Shown here piece by piece: positions 15,225 through 26,105 of a stretch of 64,000 nt of DNA. The notes below the pieces were generated by a model. That model ran no database searches. It was not told the origin of the DNA and was given only the letters and a program-made list of their open reading frames with translations. This DNA comes from Serilophus lunatus (taxonomy: Eukaryota; Chordata; Aves; Passeriformes; Eurylaimidae), in NCBI GenBank assembly GCA_013399895.1, contig VXBA01006214.1, positions 226,142-290,141 of the forward strand, written 5' to 3'. The position numbers were made by a program, and so were the translations under genes. The first letter of the stretch is position 1; each line of letters starts with the position of its first letter.

Positions 15225-15900
15225 GCCATGCTCGAGACGTGGGGGGAGGCCCTGCCCGTGCGGGCTGGAGGAGGCTCCTTCTCTGCCCGCCTCCGCTCCT
15301 GGGCAGCGCGTCCCCTGCAAAGTGGCGCCCGGGTCACAACCGCGTGTGTGCTCGCGCCTTGGGAGTTTTGAGAGAAAACGAACAAACTCAGTTTTATGAC
15401 TCTTGCCGGGGCTTTGCTGATTTTATTTTGAATCGAAACCGTAAATGCCATTACAGACCCTCTGCCTCCGACTGTAAATGTTTGGCCCAGAGCCGTGTCT
15501 GGCCGTGCCCTGGCTGAGCCAGAGGTGGCGAGGTGCCGGGCCCTGGGCCAGAGGCAGAGCCGGGCTCGCGGCACGGCACCTCCTCCCGTTTGGGTTTCCC
15601 TGGCTGAAAGCTCCGTGTCCGTCGGGACGGGTTACGGCGGAGCCGCAGCATCTCCGCGCGGCGTGTTTCGCTGTGGCCCGACCCGGGGTGCGCGGCCGCC
15701 GCTCCGCGATGCGCGCTCGGGCCGGCGCTGGGACTCCGGGACTCGCCGCCTCTCGGACTCCGGGACTCGCCGGCTCTCGGTGCGGCAAGTGCCGGGGCGA
15801 GCAGAGACACTGGGGCGGCGATGGCTGGAGATCTGGTGCCCTCTAGTGGGGCCGGGCCCCGGGCCCGTAGAAAACCTTCCCGCTTGACGCTGCATTGTGT
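15225..15900. promoter_or_regulatory. Intronic CpG island next to last LIN28B exon
   Basis: Between about 15225 and 15900 the base composition changes abruptly from AT-rich intron to very GC-rich sequence with dense CpG, then returns to normal at the LIN28B exon. Long open frames appear on both strands here, as expected from GC-rich DNA rather than from genes. CpG islands of this kind in vertebrates usually mark promoters, so this may be an internal promoter of LIN28B or of an antisense transcript. No TATA box is evident. Another possibility is a GC-biased repeat, since part of it is a tandem duplication. Confidence 0.65.
15733..15780 (+). repeat. 24-bp tandem duplication in CpG island
   Basis: Two adjacent 24-base units (15733-15756 and 15757-15780) differ at one position (C versus G at unit base 17). 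Each unit starts ACTCCGGGACTCGCC. The unit is a multiple of three, so it keeps any reading frame open. Confidence 0.9.
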
Positions 15901-15930
15901 AACACTCTCTCTGTCTCTCTTTGGTTTTAG

Positions 15931-16300
15931 ATGCTACAACTGTGGTGGCCTAGACCACCATGCTAAGGAATGTAGTCTACCTCCGCAGCCAAAGAAGTGC
16001 CATTACTGTCAGAGCATCATGCACATGGTGGCTAACTGCCCCCATAAAACTGTCTTGCAGCAGCCCGCTAGTTCTCAGGGAAGACACGAAGCTGAACCGC
16101 AGCCTTCCACTTCTGCTTTCCTGAGAGAAGGGGGAGGAACACACGGCTACTCGTCTCCATCGTACTCTCAGGAAGGCAGGTCGGAGGTCTCGGAGCGCTC
16201 GGGCAGGTCACCACAGGAAGCTTCGTCGAGTAAGTTGTCTGCGTCGCCTGAAGAACCGAACAGAAAGGGGCCTTCTGTTCAGAAAAGGAAAAAAACTTAA
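15931..16300 (+). CDS. LIN28B: LIN28B terminal coding exon (zinc knuckles and C-terminus)
   Basis: This is the last coding exon of the RNA-binding protein LIN28B. In LIN28 proteins the cold-shock domain and two CCHC knuckles bind let-7 precursors and block their maturation; the knuckles recognise a GGAG motif. The exon begins after a TTTTAG acceptor and supplies the third base of an Arg codon. It then encodes CYNCGGLDHHAKEC and CHYCQSIMHMVANC, both C-x2-C-x4-H-x4-C. A Ser/Pro/Glu-rich tail follows, ending in QKRKKT (basic, probable nuclear or nucleolar signal) and TAA at 16298-16300. It contributes 122 residues plus the split codon, close to mammalian LIN28B. The tail length and the QKRKKT ending favour LIN28B over LIN28A, and BVES downstream agrees. 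Earlier exons lie outside the window. The frame stays open upstream across the acceptor into the CpG island, to an ATG at 15821. Confidence 0.97.
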
Positions 16301-16344
16301 GGCATTTGTCATAATGTTCCATTTTCTTTATCCTCTTGGGATGT

Positions 16345-16352
16345 CTACCTCA
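16345..16352 (+). promoter_or_regulatory. let-7 target site, 8mer
   Basis: CTACCTCA is a perfect match to let-7 positions 2-8 plus the A opposite position 1. It lies 45 bases after the LIN28B stop. let-7 repression of LIN28B is well established; use of this particular copy is inferred. Confidence 0.75.
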
Positions 16353-16497
16353 TGCAAGTACAGGGGAAATAGTAACATTATCTTTAGCTGACCTGGAATT
16401 TTAACTACTGTTGAGGAACTGTGAATATTTTTTTTTCTTTAATAGACAAATCACTCCAAACAAAATACATTTGAGCAGGGTGCATTACGTTTTACTG

Positions 16498-16560
16498 TCT
16501 GTGTGTGTGTATGAGTGTGCATGTGTGTGCATGTGTGTGTGTGTGTGTGTACGTGTACAT
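16498..16560 (+). repeat. (TG)n microsatellite
   Basis: An interrupted TG/TGCATG tract ends in a run of pure TG followed by ACGTGTACATG. It sits early in the LIN28B 3'UTR and is probably length-polymorphic. The apparent open frames of alternating Val/Cys or His/Thr here come from the repeat. Confidence 0.95.
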
Positions 16561-17182
16561 GTCTATAAATATATATTTTTTCCATCAAACCATTAGCCAG
16601 CTCCCACAAGACATTACTGTAAAGCAATAGGCACAGTATCCACAAACATTTCTGAACTCATTACTCAAATTTGTTTCCAAACGTATTCAAAAAACAAACA
16701 ACCCAAAAAATCTTACTCAGAAATAAACCAAACCTGATAAACCACACACAGAACTGAAATCAAGACTGTTACTTCTCTTGTGAACCAAAGGATACTTTCA
16801 TATTTTAAAGCTGCCATATGGTACTAAAGATACTAAGACATCCCCTCTGCCATCAATTTGAGTTATTTTCTCTTTCATCTCCACAAAACATCAAAACTCC
16901 TCCCCATGCCAGTGCAGGGCAGTGTCATGACTCAACTCAGCTCTTATTGCCACCATCCTTTGTTGGTGAGGAGTTTAAAGCTCTAGAAAAGACCATGTGT
17001 AGTTTCTGTGCCGGTTTCTCAAAATGTTTTGTTAAATCAATATGGTTGTAACTGTATTTTAGATGTCTGTTGTGTAGGGGAGAATGTATAAGTTGTTATC
17101 CAACAGGCTCTTTTGAGTGGTATTGGGATACCGTTCTGTTTAGCCCTTTGTAATCTGTGAACATTTAGGGGACCTTGGTGGC

Positions 17183-17204
17183 AGTAGTAGCAGCAGCAGC
17201 AGCA
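17183..17204 (+). repeat. Short (AGT/AGC)n trinucleotide repeat
   Basis: Two AGT units followed by five AGC units in the LIN28B 3'UTR. It is not in a coding frame. Confidence 0.85.
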
Positions 17205-18707
17205 ATTTCTCTTGGTCCCAAGTAGTACCCCTCAATTTGGAGGGTCTTCCCCCTTGTTTTCTGTTGAAATGCCATGGAGAAAACTCCCTAGGGTTTTTTG
17301 TTGTTGTTGTCTATTTGGGTTTTAGAGAAAACAAAATGCAAAGTTAATGAGATCCTGGGCTAAGTAATTTCTTAAGAATAAAGGTTAATGGGTACTTGGG
17401 GTTGCTCAGCCAGCCTCACTTGCTGGTGATACAGCATGTGTGCAGACCAGCCTGAGTGCAAACTTGCCAGAAGCCCTAGGCATCGTCTGTTTCTTGTGAA
17501 CTGGAGGCTGTTGTTGACCAGTCTTTGTCCAGCATGCACTAGGACCACACACTTCTTTGTTAAAGAGGAGAAGGATTGGTGGCCTCAGAGTGAGACTCCC
17601 TGGGCTGCAGGCCTTGCTCGGGGTTAATAGAGTTGGAGACTATCAAAACTTCAAGTCGCTTTCCATTTGTAACTTTTGAATTACCAAGTCATACGTAAGA
17701 TAACGTACTCTGACAAATCCCATTGTGGATGTAAGTTAATTAGAGAAACCTGTATAATCCTTAACATTGGCAATAAACACAGGCTGTTAAAGCTTGAAAG
17801 TGTCGGGTAGGTTTAAGCTCGGATAATCAAACTAAAGAAACAGCCTGCGTGAAAGGTTACAGTGAGCCAAAGTCCTACCCGTGGTAACTCTTTTGCAGTG
17901 GAGAGTTACAACAGGTATGCAGCTGGCTCATTACGTGGCCTTCCCCTTCCCACTTGTCCTGCCAGATGAGACTTTTACTGGTGCTGCTGCTGCTTCAGTA
18001 AACAGATAGTAATCAAACGCCTCAGTGAAGGGCACAAGTTCAAGAGAATTATTTTGTGTGAATTCCTTGCCAGTGTTTGTGAGAATCTCGAGGTTTGTAC
18101 TGAAGTTCTCAGTATGCTAATGCAAAGCTTACCTTTGACGATATTGAATGTGATATATCTATAGAGAACTTCCTTGCCTTATGTAAGGATAGTAAACTTA
18201 TTTAAATTATGTAGACAAATCAAAGTGGCATTGCTTAACCTTCTAGTCGGTGTAAAAGCCGGGTTAAACAGCAAAGATGCAAAACTTAGGTCACTTTGAA
18301 ATTTTAAACCAAAGTTCCACGTAGAAATAGGCAATTGTGGATTTGAAAACTGGTCATTCCCTGTTTATATGTAAGAAGTTCAGAGCTGAGATAAGGAAAT
18401 ATTTTCAACATGCGGATTTTTATCGGTGCTGTTTGAAATCACTGTGTGCACCAAAGTCAGACTGAACTGCTAAGAGCACATACCAAACCCTATCTTTATT
18501 GTTGAAAGCTTAAGGTTTTATTTTTATATATTAGAATGTTATCACTGTTACATAACATACTCAGGACAAAGAACTTTGCTCAGGGAATATGCCATGTAAT
18601 GTTGTTTTTTCTTTACAGAATAGTCTACAGACCTGCTTACTCAGAACAAACCAAATAGTCTTAGACTTTTTTATCTCTATATAAGTATTATGTACTGATA
18701 TTAGTAA

Positions 18708-18714
18708 CTACCTC
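18708..18714 (+). promoter_or_regulatory. let-7 target site, 7mer-m8
   Basis: CTACCTC matches let-7 bases 2-8 and is followed by T, so it is a 7mer-m8 site within the LIN28B 3'UTR. Confidence 0.6.
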
Positions 18715-19038
18715 TGAGTTGACATAGACCTACGTTTCTGATAATCAGATCTCAGCATTTTGTATTGTAAGTTCCTGTGAAATGATAAAGTGGTATTCTG
18801 TACTGGTTGTTTATGTGAGCATTTGTGTCTTTACATTCACAGGGTCTGAGTTTTCAGAGATGCTGGGCAACCACAGCTCCCACTGGCTTCCAGTTGGAGT
18901 TACTGGTGCTTAGCTTTTCTAGGAGGGGAGGGGTGGGGGACAGAGGGGTGGAGAGGGAAGAATAAAAACACAAAAGCATCAAACCTACTTTGTTTACATA
19001 GGTGACAATAAAGTTATTATTCTGTTTACAGCAAAAGG

Positions 19039-19046
19039 CTACCTCA
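19039..19046 (+). promoter_or_regulatory. let-7 target site, 8mer
   Basis: CTACCTCA is a second full 8mer let-7 match in the LIN28B 3'UTR, in locally AT-rich sequence, which favours accessibility. Confidence 0.7.
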
Positions 19047-20557
19047 TATTTACTGCATAAACACACCTTTGTGCTGCTCTAGCCTTAGAGGTGGCTGTTG
19101 ATCTATGGTACATACTTTTTATCTGTACTAAATATGTAACTGTTAGTTCACCACTGCAGACATTATGGCAAATACTTGTTTAAGATGAATCACCCATTTG
19201 AAATTATGAGACGTTTCCAAACAGTTCTTTGAAAGTTTTTGTTTTTCTGTGTAGAGTATTATGGGCACTGTTCACGAGAATAGATACAGCTCCAGAAGAG
19301 ACAAAAATGTATATGCCTAAGTTAAACATATAGCAGCACAAGCTGCAGCAGGAAACTACTTAGCACTGGGCTGCAGTAGAAAAAAAAATCCAGTTATATT
19401 CTTTCAATAGGCTACTCCAAATAAGTAAAGAACATTTTAAAGGAGGAAGCACAGACTGAGTTTGGGATTCTTCCTTCATGTTTAAGGACAAATTTAATAT
19501 TCTGCAGCATTTGCTCGGGCTACATTTCCCCCTATTCACCACCTTGTCCTTGCCAGAATGCTTCACAATAAAACTCGTTTGAGTAGAAATAGTTCAAATA
19601 TCTGCTCAGAGAGATTTATTTCTCTCGTAACAATAGTGGAGATAAGGTTAAACCTGGAGCAAGAACCTCTTTCCCTCCCGTCCCCCCACCCCAAAAGACT
19701 CAATTTTATTTAATCGCAAGGGACATTGTGTGGTATTTTTCACTCTTCCCCAAGGAGAGGTCACAGTATTTAATTACACGCTACAAAACTTGGGCCATGA
19801 GGAAGACTTGTATTTGGAGGAAGAGCTGCAGTTAATGGTAAATCTGGCGTTGGAGTACCATTTGCAATTTTTTGCTTTTAGCCAGCTTTCAGGGAGTGCC
19901 AAACACCACATTTGGATTCTACCGCTTCCCTTTGCAGGCCACCTTTTTCAACCCTTTCAACTCTGCACCAGTGTTATCCTGAAGTTCCTGATTGGTCATA
20001 CTTAGTTTTGTTAATAGAGCCCCATAAGGAAAAAAAAAAGTGCTTATAGATCTTGTACCATTCTTTGTAAGAAGAATTATAAAAGAACATGGGAAATCTC
20101 ACTGAGTCTTAAATTTAATTTAATTAATTTATCTGTAAGAAATGTTTATCGTAAAAAATATATATGTATTCCCCTGTGCTAGATATAAAAGTAATTGGGA
20201 AGATATGTACATGTGCAGATGCACTGATTTTAATTTTCTAGAAGTCTTAATGAGATTTGAGTATTGCTTTAGAAACAAGCAGAGCCTTGTTAAATGCATC
20301 AATCTTATTTTGCATAGTATATCAACAGCCTCTTCCTTAAGATCCAGTGGTTGTGTTTTACCCCTGTTACAACTGTAGAGGTTGATCTACGAACACATGC
20401 TTCTTTTTTTTGTGATATAAACTGTATATGAGCAGCTGTACATTAGCAGCTGTGGCAGCATTTTTCTGAGAATGTTGAAAAGTAGCAAGGTATTTGCTAC
20501 CATTGTCATTGAACCAAATCCGTGAGCAACCATCTTTATAATGGATAATGGTTTTGA

Positions 20558-20564
20558 CTACCTC
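20558..20564 (+). promoter_or_regulatory. let-7 target site, 7mer-m8
   Basis: CTACCTC followed by T, near the distal end of the LIN28B 3'UTR. Confidence 0.55.
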
Positions 20565-20747
20565 TTGAATAACTAAGTTAAGCAACAATTGTCTGACAAA
20601 TATCACCAGACTGGCTTAAACTAGTATGTGTTGCTTGTGGTAATAATAACAATAACCATACTAGAGACCAAAGTGAACACTGATTTCTATATGTCTTTAA
20701 TACTGTGTCTTATCTAGTGTTTTTAAATTATCTTCTGTAGTATAGAT

Positions 20748-20754
20748 TACCTCA
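20748..20754 (+). promoter_or_regulatory. let-7 target site, 7mer-A1
   Basis: TACCTCA matches let-7 bases 2-7 plus the position-1 A. It lies about 40 bases before the proposed poly(A) signal, a favourable position near the UTR end. Confidence 0.5.
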
Positions 20755-20790
20755 TTGTCCATTTTGACTTGTATGTTGTTTACAAGGTGA

Positions 20791-20796
20791 AATAAA
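20791..20796 (+). terminator. LIN28B: Likely LIN28B poly(A) signal
   Basis: A canonical AATAAA is followed within 15-30 bases by AATTTTGTGTT, a U/GU-rich downstream element. It lies after the last let-7 match and gives a UTR of the expected length of about 4.5 kb. AATAAA at 21002 is the main alternative. Confidence 0.6.
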
Positions 20797-20815
20797 AGAA
20801 AAATCACTTGAATTT

Positions 20816-23800
20816 TGTGTTATAAGAAAAAGACCGTGAGTTGAAGTTTTGAAGTTCACTTCACCTGTTTACTGTCTTGAGGGACTAAAGCACTGATTGC
20901 CTTTCTACATATCATGTACTTTATATTCTCATTTCATGCCTAATGTCTTTTTTCCTGTCAGTCATGGATATTGTGAGGTTTAAAAGAATGACTTGATTCA
21001 AAATAAAACATATAACGTTGGCATTTACAGTGAGCCTTTGAGATTTGCTTTATTTGCATGGTAAAAACACACTGCACAGACACTGGGCAGTTTTGATTTG
21101 CACCTATGCTCAGATAGTTTTGGGATATTACCTTCATAAAAGATAATTTTAGTTATATAAGCTATTATTGGGAGGAGGGAGCAATAAATGATTCATGCAT
21201 ACCTGGATTATACTAGCATTGCTTCAGAAATTGCACCCCAAACCCTATTCAGATATCGAAATTAAGATTATTGCTTATGGTACTCGCTCTCTGTGAGAAT
21301 ACACTGGTCATTAAAGTTATCTGACCTTGGGTTATTCTCTGGGATGAAAAGCTTTTGGTGTTTTAAACCTCACCCCATCTTTATTGCTTCTTCCATAATC
21401 TGTGAGCTTGCACATACCTATTTCATGCTAATTTAAAATAAATTGAAGGAGTATTTCTTTTTTAGAAAGGAAAGTGCTGTCATTTTTCATTACTTGGAAA
21501 TTTCTTCTCTAAATTACATAAAGTGCATTAGCGAATTGGGTAGCGTTAGCTCATCATTCTGTATTAAAATATTTGAGGGCTTGTATATGCCAGGTCTAGT
21601 GCAGTGCCTCTGTTTCAACACAGGGCTCTACATACAGATGATTAATAGCAAAATTTAACCATCTCTGCTAAATAAAAAGCAGAAATTTTTTTTTTCTTTT
21701 TGTACAAACACCTGCGTGAAAGGGTTACCGCCTACTACTCTTCTAGTCACAGAAAAGTTCCCTTTCCCTCACTTCACCCCTATAATTTAAGGCCTCAAAA
21801 ACAGAGTAAGCTATGAAAATGTGTCCAGTCACAATCCAGTGATGTCCCCACCCCCAACCTATAGCCAGATGGTTTCATCACTTTCCTAGAATGTGGAAGA
21901 GGTGACTCTCAATCCCTTTGGCTAAGATTCCCCGTGTGTCCCATTTCTTGGGTCAGTCACGAGGAGTGAGGCTTTCTTTAAAACATCTGATGAGTGTGTT
22001 CTTTGAAGAACACAGTTCACACCACGTTGTTAACACATGCTCCTGGCTGGCCTGACCACAGTGCTTCAGGGAATGGGAGGGAACACCTTCCAACACCTTC
22101 CAACTGCTCCACCATCCAACTGCTGGAGCACCCTACAAGGTGGCGTAGGCGGAGCAAGCCACTTCAGGGAGCTGTTAGCAGCTCTGACCATGCACAGGTG
22201 TAAGAGCCTTTGGTTCAAGTGAAATGGAGAAACCTTTCCTCCAGCAAAGTGGAGTGTCTAGTGCTGTCTGTAAACCAAAGCTCCTGGAAGAACAGCTAGT
22301 TCTTCCCATTTTGTATCCCACATGTGCAGGCCTCCCTCCCAGAGCCACTGGAAGTCAGCTGTCTTTATCCTTTCAGCAGCTCTCCCAGGACAGTTAAGAA
22401 TATTGTCTTCACGTTATAGCCAGAAAGTTTTGTCCTTTGCATTATGGAAACACAAATCAGCAGCAGTACCTTAGTCCACTGGTGCAAGCCAAGGCCTCCC
22501 TTCCTAATCTTGCAGAGAAGTGATCGCTGCCACATGGCATGAGCAACAACATTGATGCGTGCCAAAAAAGAAGATATCCTTGGGTTGAAACATCCAAAAT
22601 AGTCAACAGAGTAATGTCAAAATCACAGCAGCCTTTTGAAATAACAATAAAAGCAGCATGTTTGTTTTCTTCCCTGTTCTGTGGTCCTTGGGATGCATGC
22701 TTCCAAGCTATTTCCCGTCCTCTCCGAAGCACTAAGTGCCAAAACAAATGTAGTAATTTTTGAAAGAATTGTATTTTTCTTGCAATATGTTGAGACCAAG
22801 AGCAGTTTACACAAGTCAGTCAACTTTCCCCTGAAAATAAAAATATCCCAGATGCAAATAATTTAATGTGCTTTCATTACCTTCAATTTGCTTACATAAT
22901 TAGCACTCTCATTCCCTGTATATTTGCATAGGAATACACTCTGTGGCGGAGAGGAGGGAGTTCATTCTGTAGATGTCTTCCTCCTATTTATTAGCATAAT
23001 TTAGGTGATGCCCTGATTAGTTAATGTAAACACCTTTTCAGCAAAGCCCTCTGCTGTTCCCAGTGTCATTTGCCGCCTGCAGTGCTGTTGACCTCCAGGA
23101 TGACCAGTCCCCTCAAAAGCAGGTTACTTTGCGCCAGTTATTATTTTTTTGCAAGCATTGCCCACTGCATGATTGCAGAGTAGCTGCCATCAAGCCCCAG
23201 GCACCTTTTCAGGCTGCTGATGCTCAGTTAACATGCAGCTGGTCTATTTTTGTTTGCTGGCTGTTCAATATTCGGCCCTGGGTGTTACTTGCTGCACAAC
23301 ATTTAGCCTAAATACTCAGAGCTGGAGCAGCCATACAGTTCAAAAACCAACAAAAATGGACTGGTGGTGTTACTCCTGCTGTATCAGCCAGGAGAAGGCA
23401 GACTAGGCAGAAAGAATAACAAGTACTGAGCTTAGATATACGTACAGGTTTAGATGCTTCCAACTAATTTATTTCCAAATAATCCAGGATTCAAAGCAAG
23501 GATGTAACAGTTGTTTCTCTAGTTTGACTTGCGGCTTGGCACAGCCTATTAAATTCGATGTAGTTACTATGGCATTGAATTTTAGCACTCAGCTTTAACT
23601 GGAGCCATGTTTGCTTGGATGCTTTAAGCACATATTTTCCACTTGGGCTTCAGATCAGGCCTGAATGCTTTGGAGAAAAAAAAATAAAAAAACCAAGGTG
23701 CTCTGCTCCATGACAGCTTGTTTTAATCACCTGCTGCTATCAAGTAGTGCCTCATTTCCAGTTCCCCTGGCCTCAGCTTCCAGCTCTTTGTCTGCTATAG

Positions 23801-24969
23801 TAATAAATCCTATGTGCACCAGTAAGAAAATTCAACCCTCTTTTTTTTTCTTTTTAGAATTATAGACAAGACCCTTTTTCTGGTTTGGTTTGATTTGTTT
23901 TTTTGTTTTGTTCTTTTAAACAAGAGGAGGGCTTCCTTCCTCTTTTATCATAATTTTGAGAAACTTGCCTCCTTCAGAATTCTTCAACTTTTATGCTGGA
24001 ATAGCCACAGTCTTGGTCTTCAGTATCTCAGAAAACTAGTTCTTTTGTCTTCTTTCCCTTTTAGAAATGCACTGGATTATCATGCACTAGGTTCTTTAAA
24101 GCAATTAGTCAAAGAACACCCCACCAAAACCAAACCAAGCCAAATAATAATTAAAGAAACCCCAATCAAAACCATTCCTGTTTGGGCATCCAAAATATTT
24201 GAGTCAACTGGAATAATGTGTAGAATACTAGATTGATGTATAATAAATTAAAATTGGAAGTATTTTGGGATCTGCCTATGAAAGAAAGCAGAAATGCTGT
24301 TTCTCCCCCAAGGCAGCACAGTAAGGATGGGGGTTTGAAGCACAAGTTCCTTTCCATTCAGCCCCAGTTTCTTTCATCTCTCCTTGACCTACACTGACAG
24401 CTGTGACAAAAAGTCACAGTCAAGCCTGCTGAACCGTAACTTCTGTGGAGTTTCAAGCCTGAGAGTTTCTGAAAAGCAGCTGTCTTGCACAAAGCTGCAC
24501 AGAGAGGAGCAGAGGCTGCCCCCATAGAGACCCTCTACTCGGCAGCCGCAGCATGGGAGGGTGAAGGGGACAGGCATAAGCACCACCCCACAGTCCCAGA
24601 GCCCTAGGATCCGTTTCTCTGTCAGTGAAAGCCAAGGGGAATTAAAGCAAAAAGAACTGCAGGAACAGACATATGGTTTCAGCACCAGGTGATTAAAAAA
24701 GAAAGAAGAAAAGGAAAAAAAAAAAAAAAAAAAAAAACAAACTGAAATTACTGTGTTTGANCAAGATTTTCTAGCCCCACTGACCCAAGAATCTGGGAAA
24801 AATAGGATTACTGGCAGCTCCTGGAGTTTGGGGACAACTTATCAAGGGTCTTCAGGGAGCAGCAATAGGCTCAGGTCCCCGTCCATCTGTTTCAGTAATG
24901 CTCCATTTTCAGACCAGGTACTTTTGTGGTTGTTTCTCCTAATGGCTCATGAAGAAGCGATGGCCCTGA
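20816..24969. other. Intergenic DNA between LIN28B and BVES, first part
   Basis: No gene, RNA or recognisable repeat family was found here. Open frames are under 115 codons, lack domains and differ between strands. The stretch includes a 23-base A-run at 24715-24737 and a single N at 24761 just beyond it, probably a sequencing or assembly ambiguity caused by the run. Confidence 0.6.
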
Positions 24970-26105
24970 ATTGACCTGAGTATTAAAGCTACAGCCTTGT
25001 TCTCCGGCCTGTATTTGGTTTGGTGGCAACGTTTAGTTTGGGGGGAAAGAGGAAGGAGTTTACAGGGGTGGCTTCTGTAAGGAGCTGTTGGAAGCTTCCC
25101 CCGTGACTGACAGAGCCAATGCCAGACAGCTCAAAAACAGACCTGGCGCTAGCCAAGGCTGAGCCCATTAATGACGGTGGTTGCACCACCATCTGGTTGC
25201 ACCAGATTTAAGAAGGGGAAAAATACCCTCTGCAATTGCAGTCAGAGTGGAGTGGGAATACGTGAGACAAACAGTCCTGCAGACACCAAGGTCAGTGAAG
25301 AAGGAGAGGGAGGAGGTGCTTCTGGCACTGGAGCAGAGATTCCCCTGTAGCCCATTGCGAAGACCGTGGCGAGGCAGGCTGTCCCCTTACAGGAGGTCCA
25401 TGGTGGAGCAGATCTCCAGTGGCATCCTGTGGAGGACCTCATGCCAAAGCAGGCAGATGCCCAAAGGAGGCTGTGACTCGGTGTGAAACCCACACTGGAG
25501 TAGGCTTCTGACAGGACCTGTGACCCTGTGAAGGGAGGAGCCCACACTGTTGTGTATTTGCTGCCAGGACTTGTGATCCCATGGGGACCCAGGCTGGAGC
25601 AGCCTGTTCCTGAAGGTCTGTACCCATGGAAGGGATTCACACTGGAGGACTCACTTCACTGGACAAGTTTATGAAGCAATGTCTTTGTGAGAGAGACTCC
25701 CTACTGTAGCAGGGGAGGAGTGTGAGGATTCCTCTCCCTGAGGAAGAAGGAGCAACAGAGAAAACCTGTGATGAACTGACCACAATCCCCATCCCTCTGC
25801 ATTGCTCCTGAGGAAGAGGTAGAGATTTGGGGAATAAAATTAAACCTAGGAAAAAAGGGTGGGAGAAAGGTGTTTTTAGGAATTGGTTTTACTTCTCATT
25901 ACTCTACTCTGAGTTACTGGTAATAAATTACATTAATTTCCCTAAGTCAAGTCTGTTTTGCCTGTGATGGTAACTGGTGAGTGATCTCTCCATGTCTTTA
26001 TCTCGACCCATGAGCCTTTCATTACATTCCCCTGTCCAGCTGAGGAGGGGAACGATAGAGCTGCTTTGGTGGGCACCTGGCATCTAGGTAGTGTCAGGCC
26101 ACCAC
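24970..26105 (+). mobile_element. LTR-like repeat, probable solo LTR of an endogenous retrovirus
   Basis: This GC-richer block of about 1.1 kb has the texture of a bird LTR I associate with passerine genomes. It has a CCAAT-like GCCCATTAATG near 25165 and a TATA-like ATTTAAGAAGG near 25205. A region of degenerate tandem blocks of roughly 35-40 bases follows (25380-25700), each built on a GGAGCAG or CACACTGGAG core. AATAAA lies near 25922, and the 3' part contains CGACCCATGAGCC and CAGCTGAGGAGGGG. No gag, pol or env frame flanks it, so it is best read as a solo LTR on the plus strand. Both ends are approximate, I could not define a target-site duplication, and the family name is not established. 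Confidence 0.6.

Larger units (their letters stand above)
1..15930 (+). other. LIN28B: LIN28B last intron (3' part)
   Basis: This stretch lies upstream of the terminal LIN28B exon and ends in a pyrimidine tract followed by TTTTAG at 15930, a good 3' splice site. The earlier exons, which encode the cold-shock domain, are not in the window, so this is the 3' part of a long intron. Open frames here are short, AT-rich and show no domain I recognise. Apart from one CR1 scrap near 10.8 kb, an AT-rich patch near 1360-1400 and the CpG island near 15.2-15.9 kb, I see no gene or RNA. The assignment follows from the downstream exon. Confidence 0.85.
16301..20815 (+). other. LIN28B: LIN28B 3'UTR
   Basis: About 4.5 kb follow the LIN28B stop with no convincing coding frame. 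This matches the unusually long LIN28B 3'UTR known from mammals. It holds five matches to the let-7 seed and ends near an AATAAA at 20791 with a GT-rich stretch behind it. AATAAA also occurs at 17772 and 19567, so shorter transcripts are possible. The TG repeat near 16.5 kb and a short AGC repeat near 17.19 kb lie within it. The 3' end is inferred; a later AATAAA at 21002 would lengthen the UTR by about 200 bases. Confidence 0.75.

Noticed and set aside
15137..15895. Several minus- and plus-strand open frames of 87-145 codons
   Set aside because: They overlap one another in most frames of a GC-rich island, where stops are rare. None shows a domain. Only the frame continuous with LIN28B is kept, as a finding.
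16411..16645. Open frames with alternating Cys/Val or His/Thr
   Set aside because: Translation of the TG repeat in the LIN28B 3'UTR.
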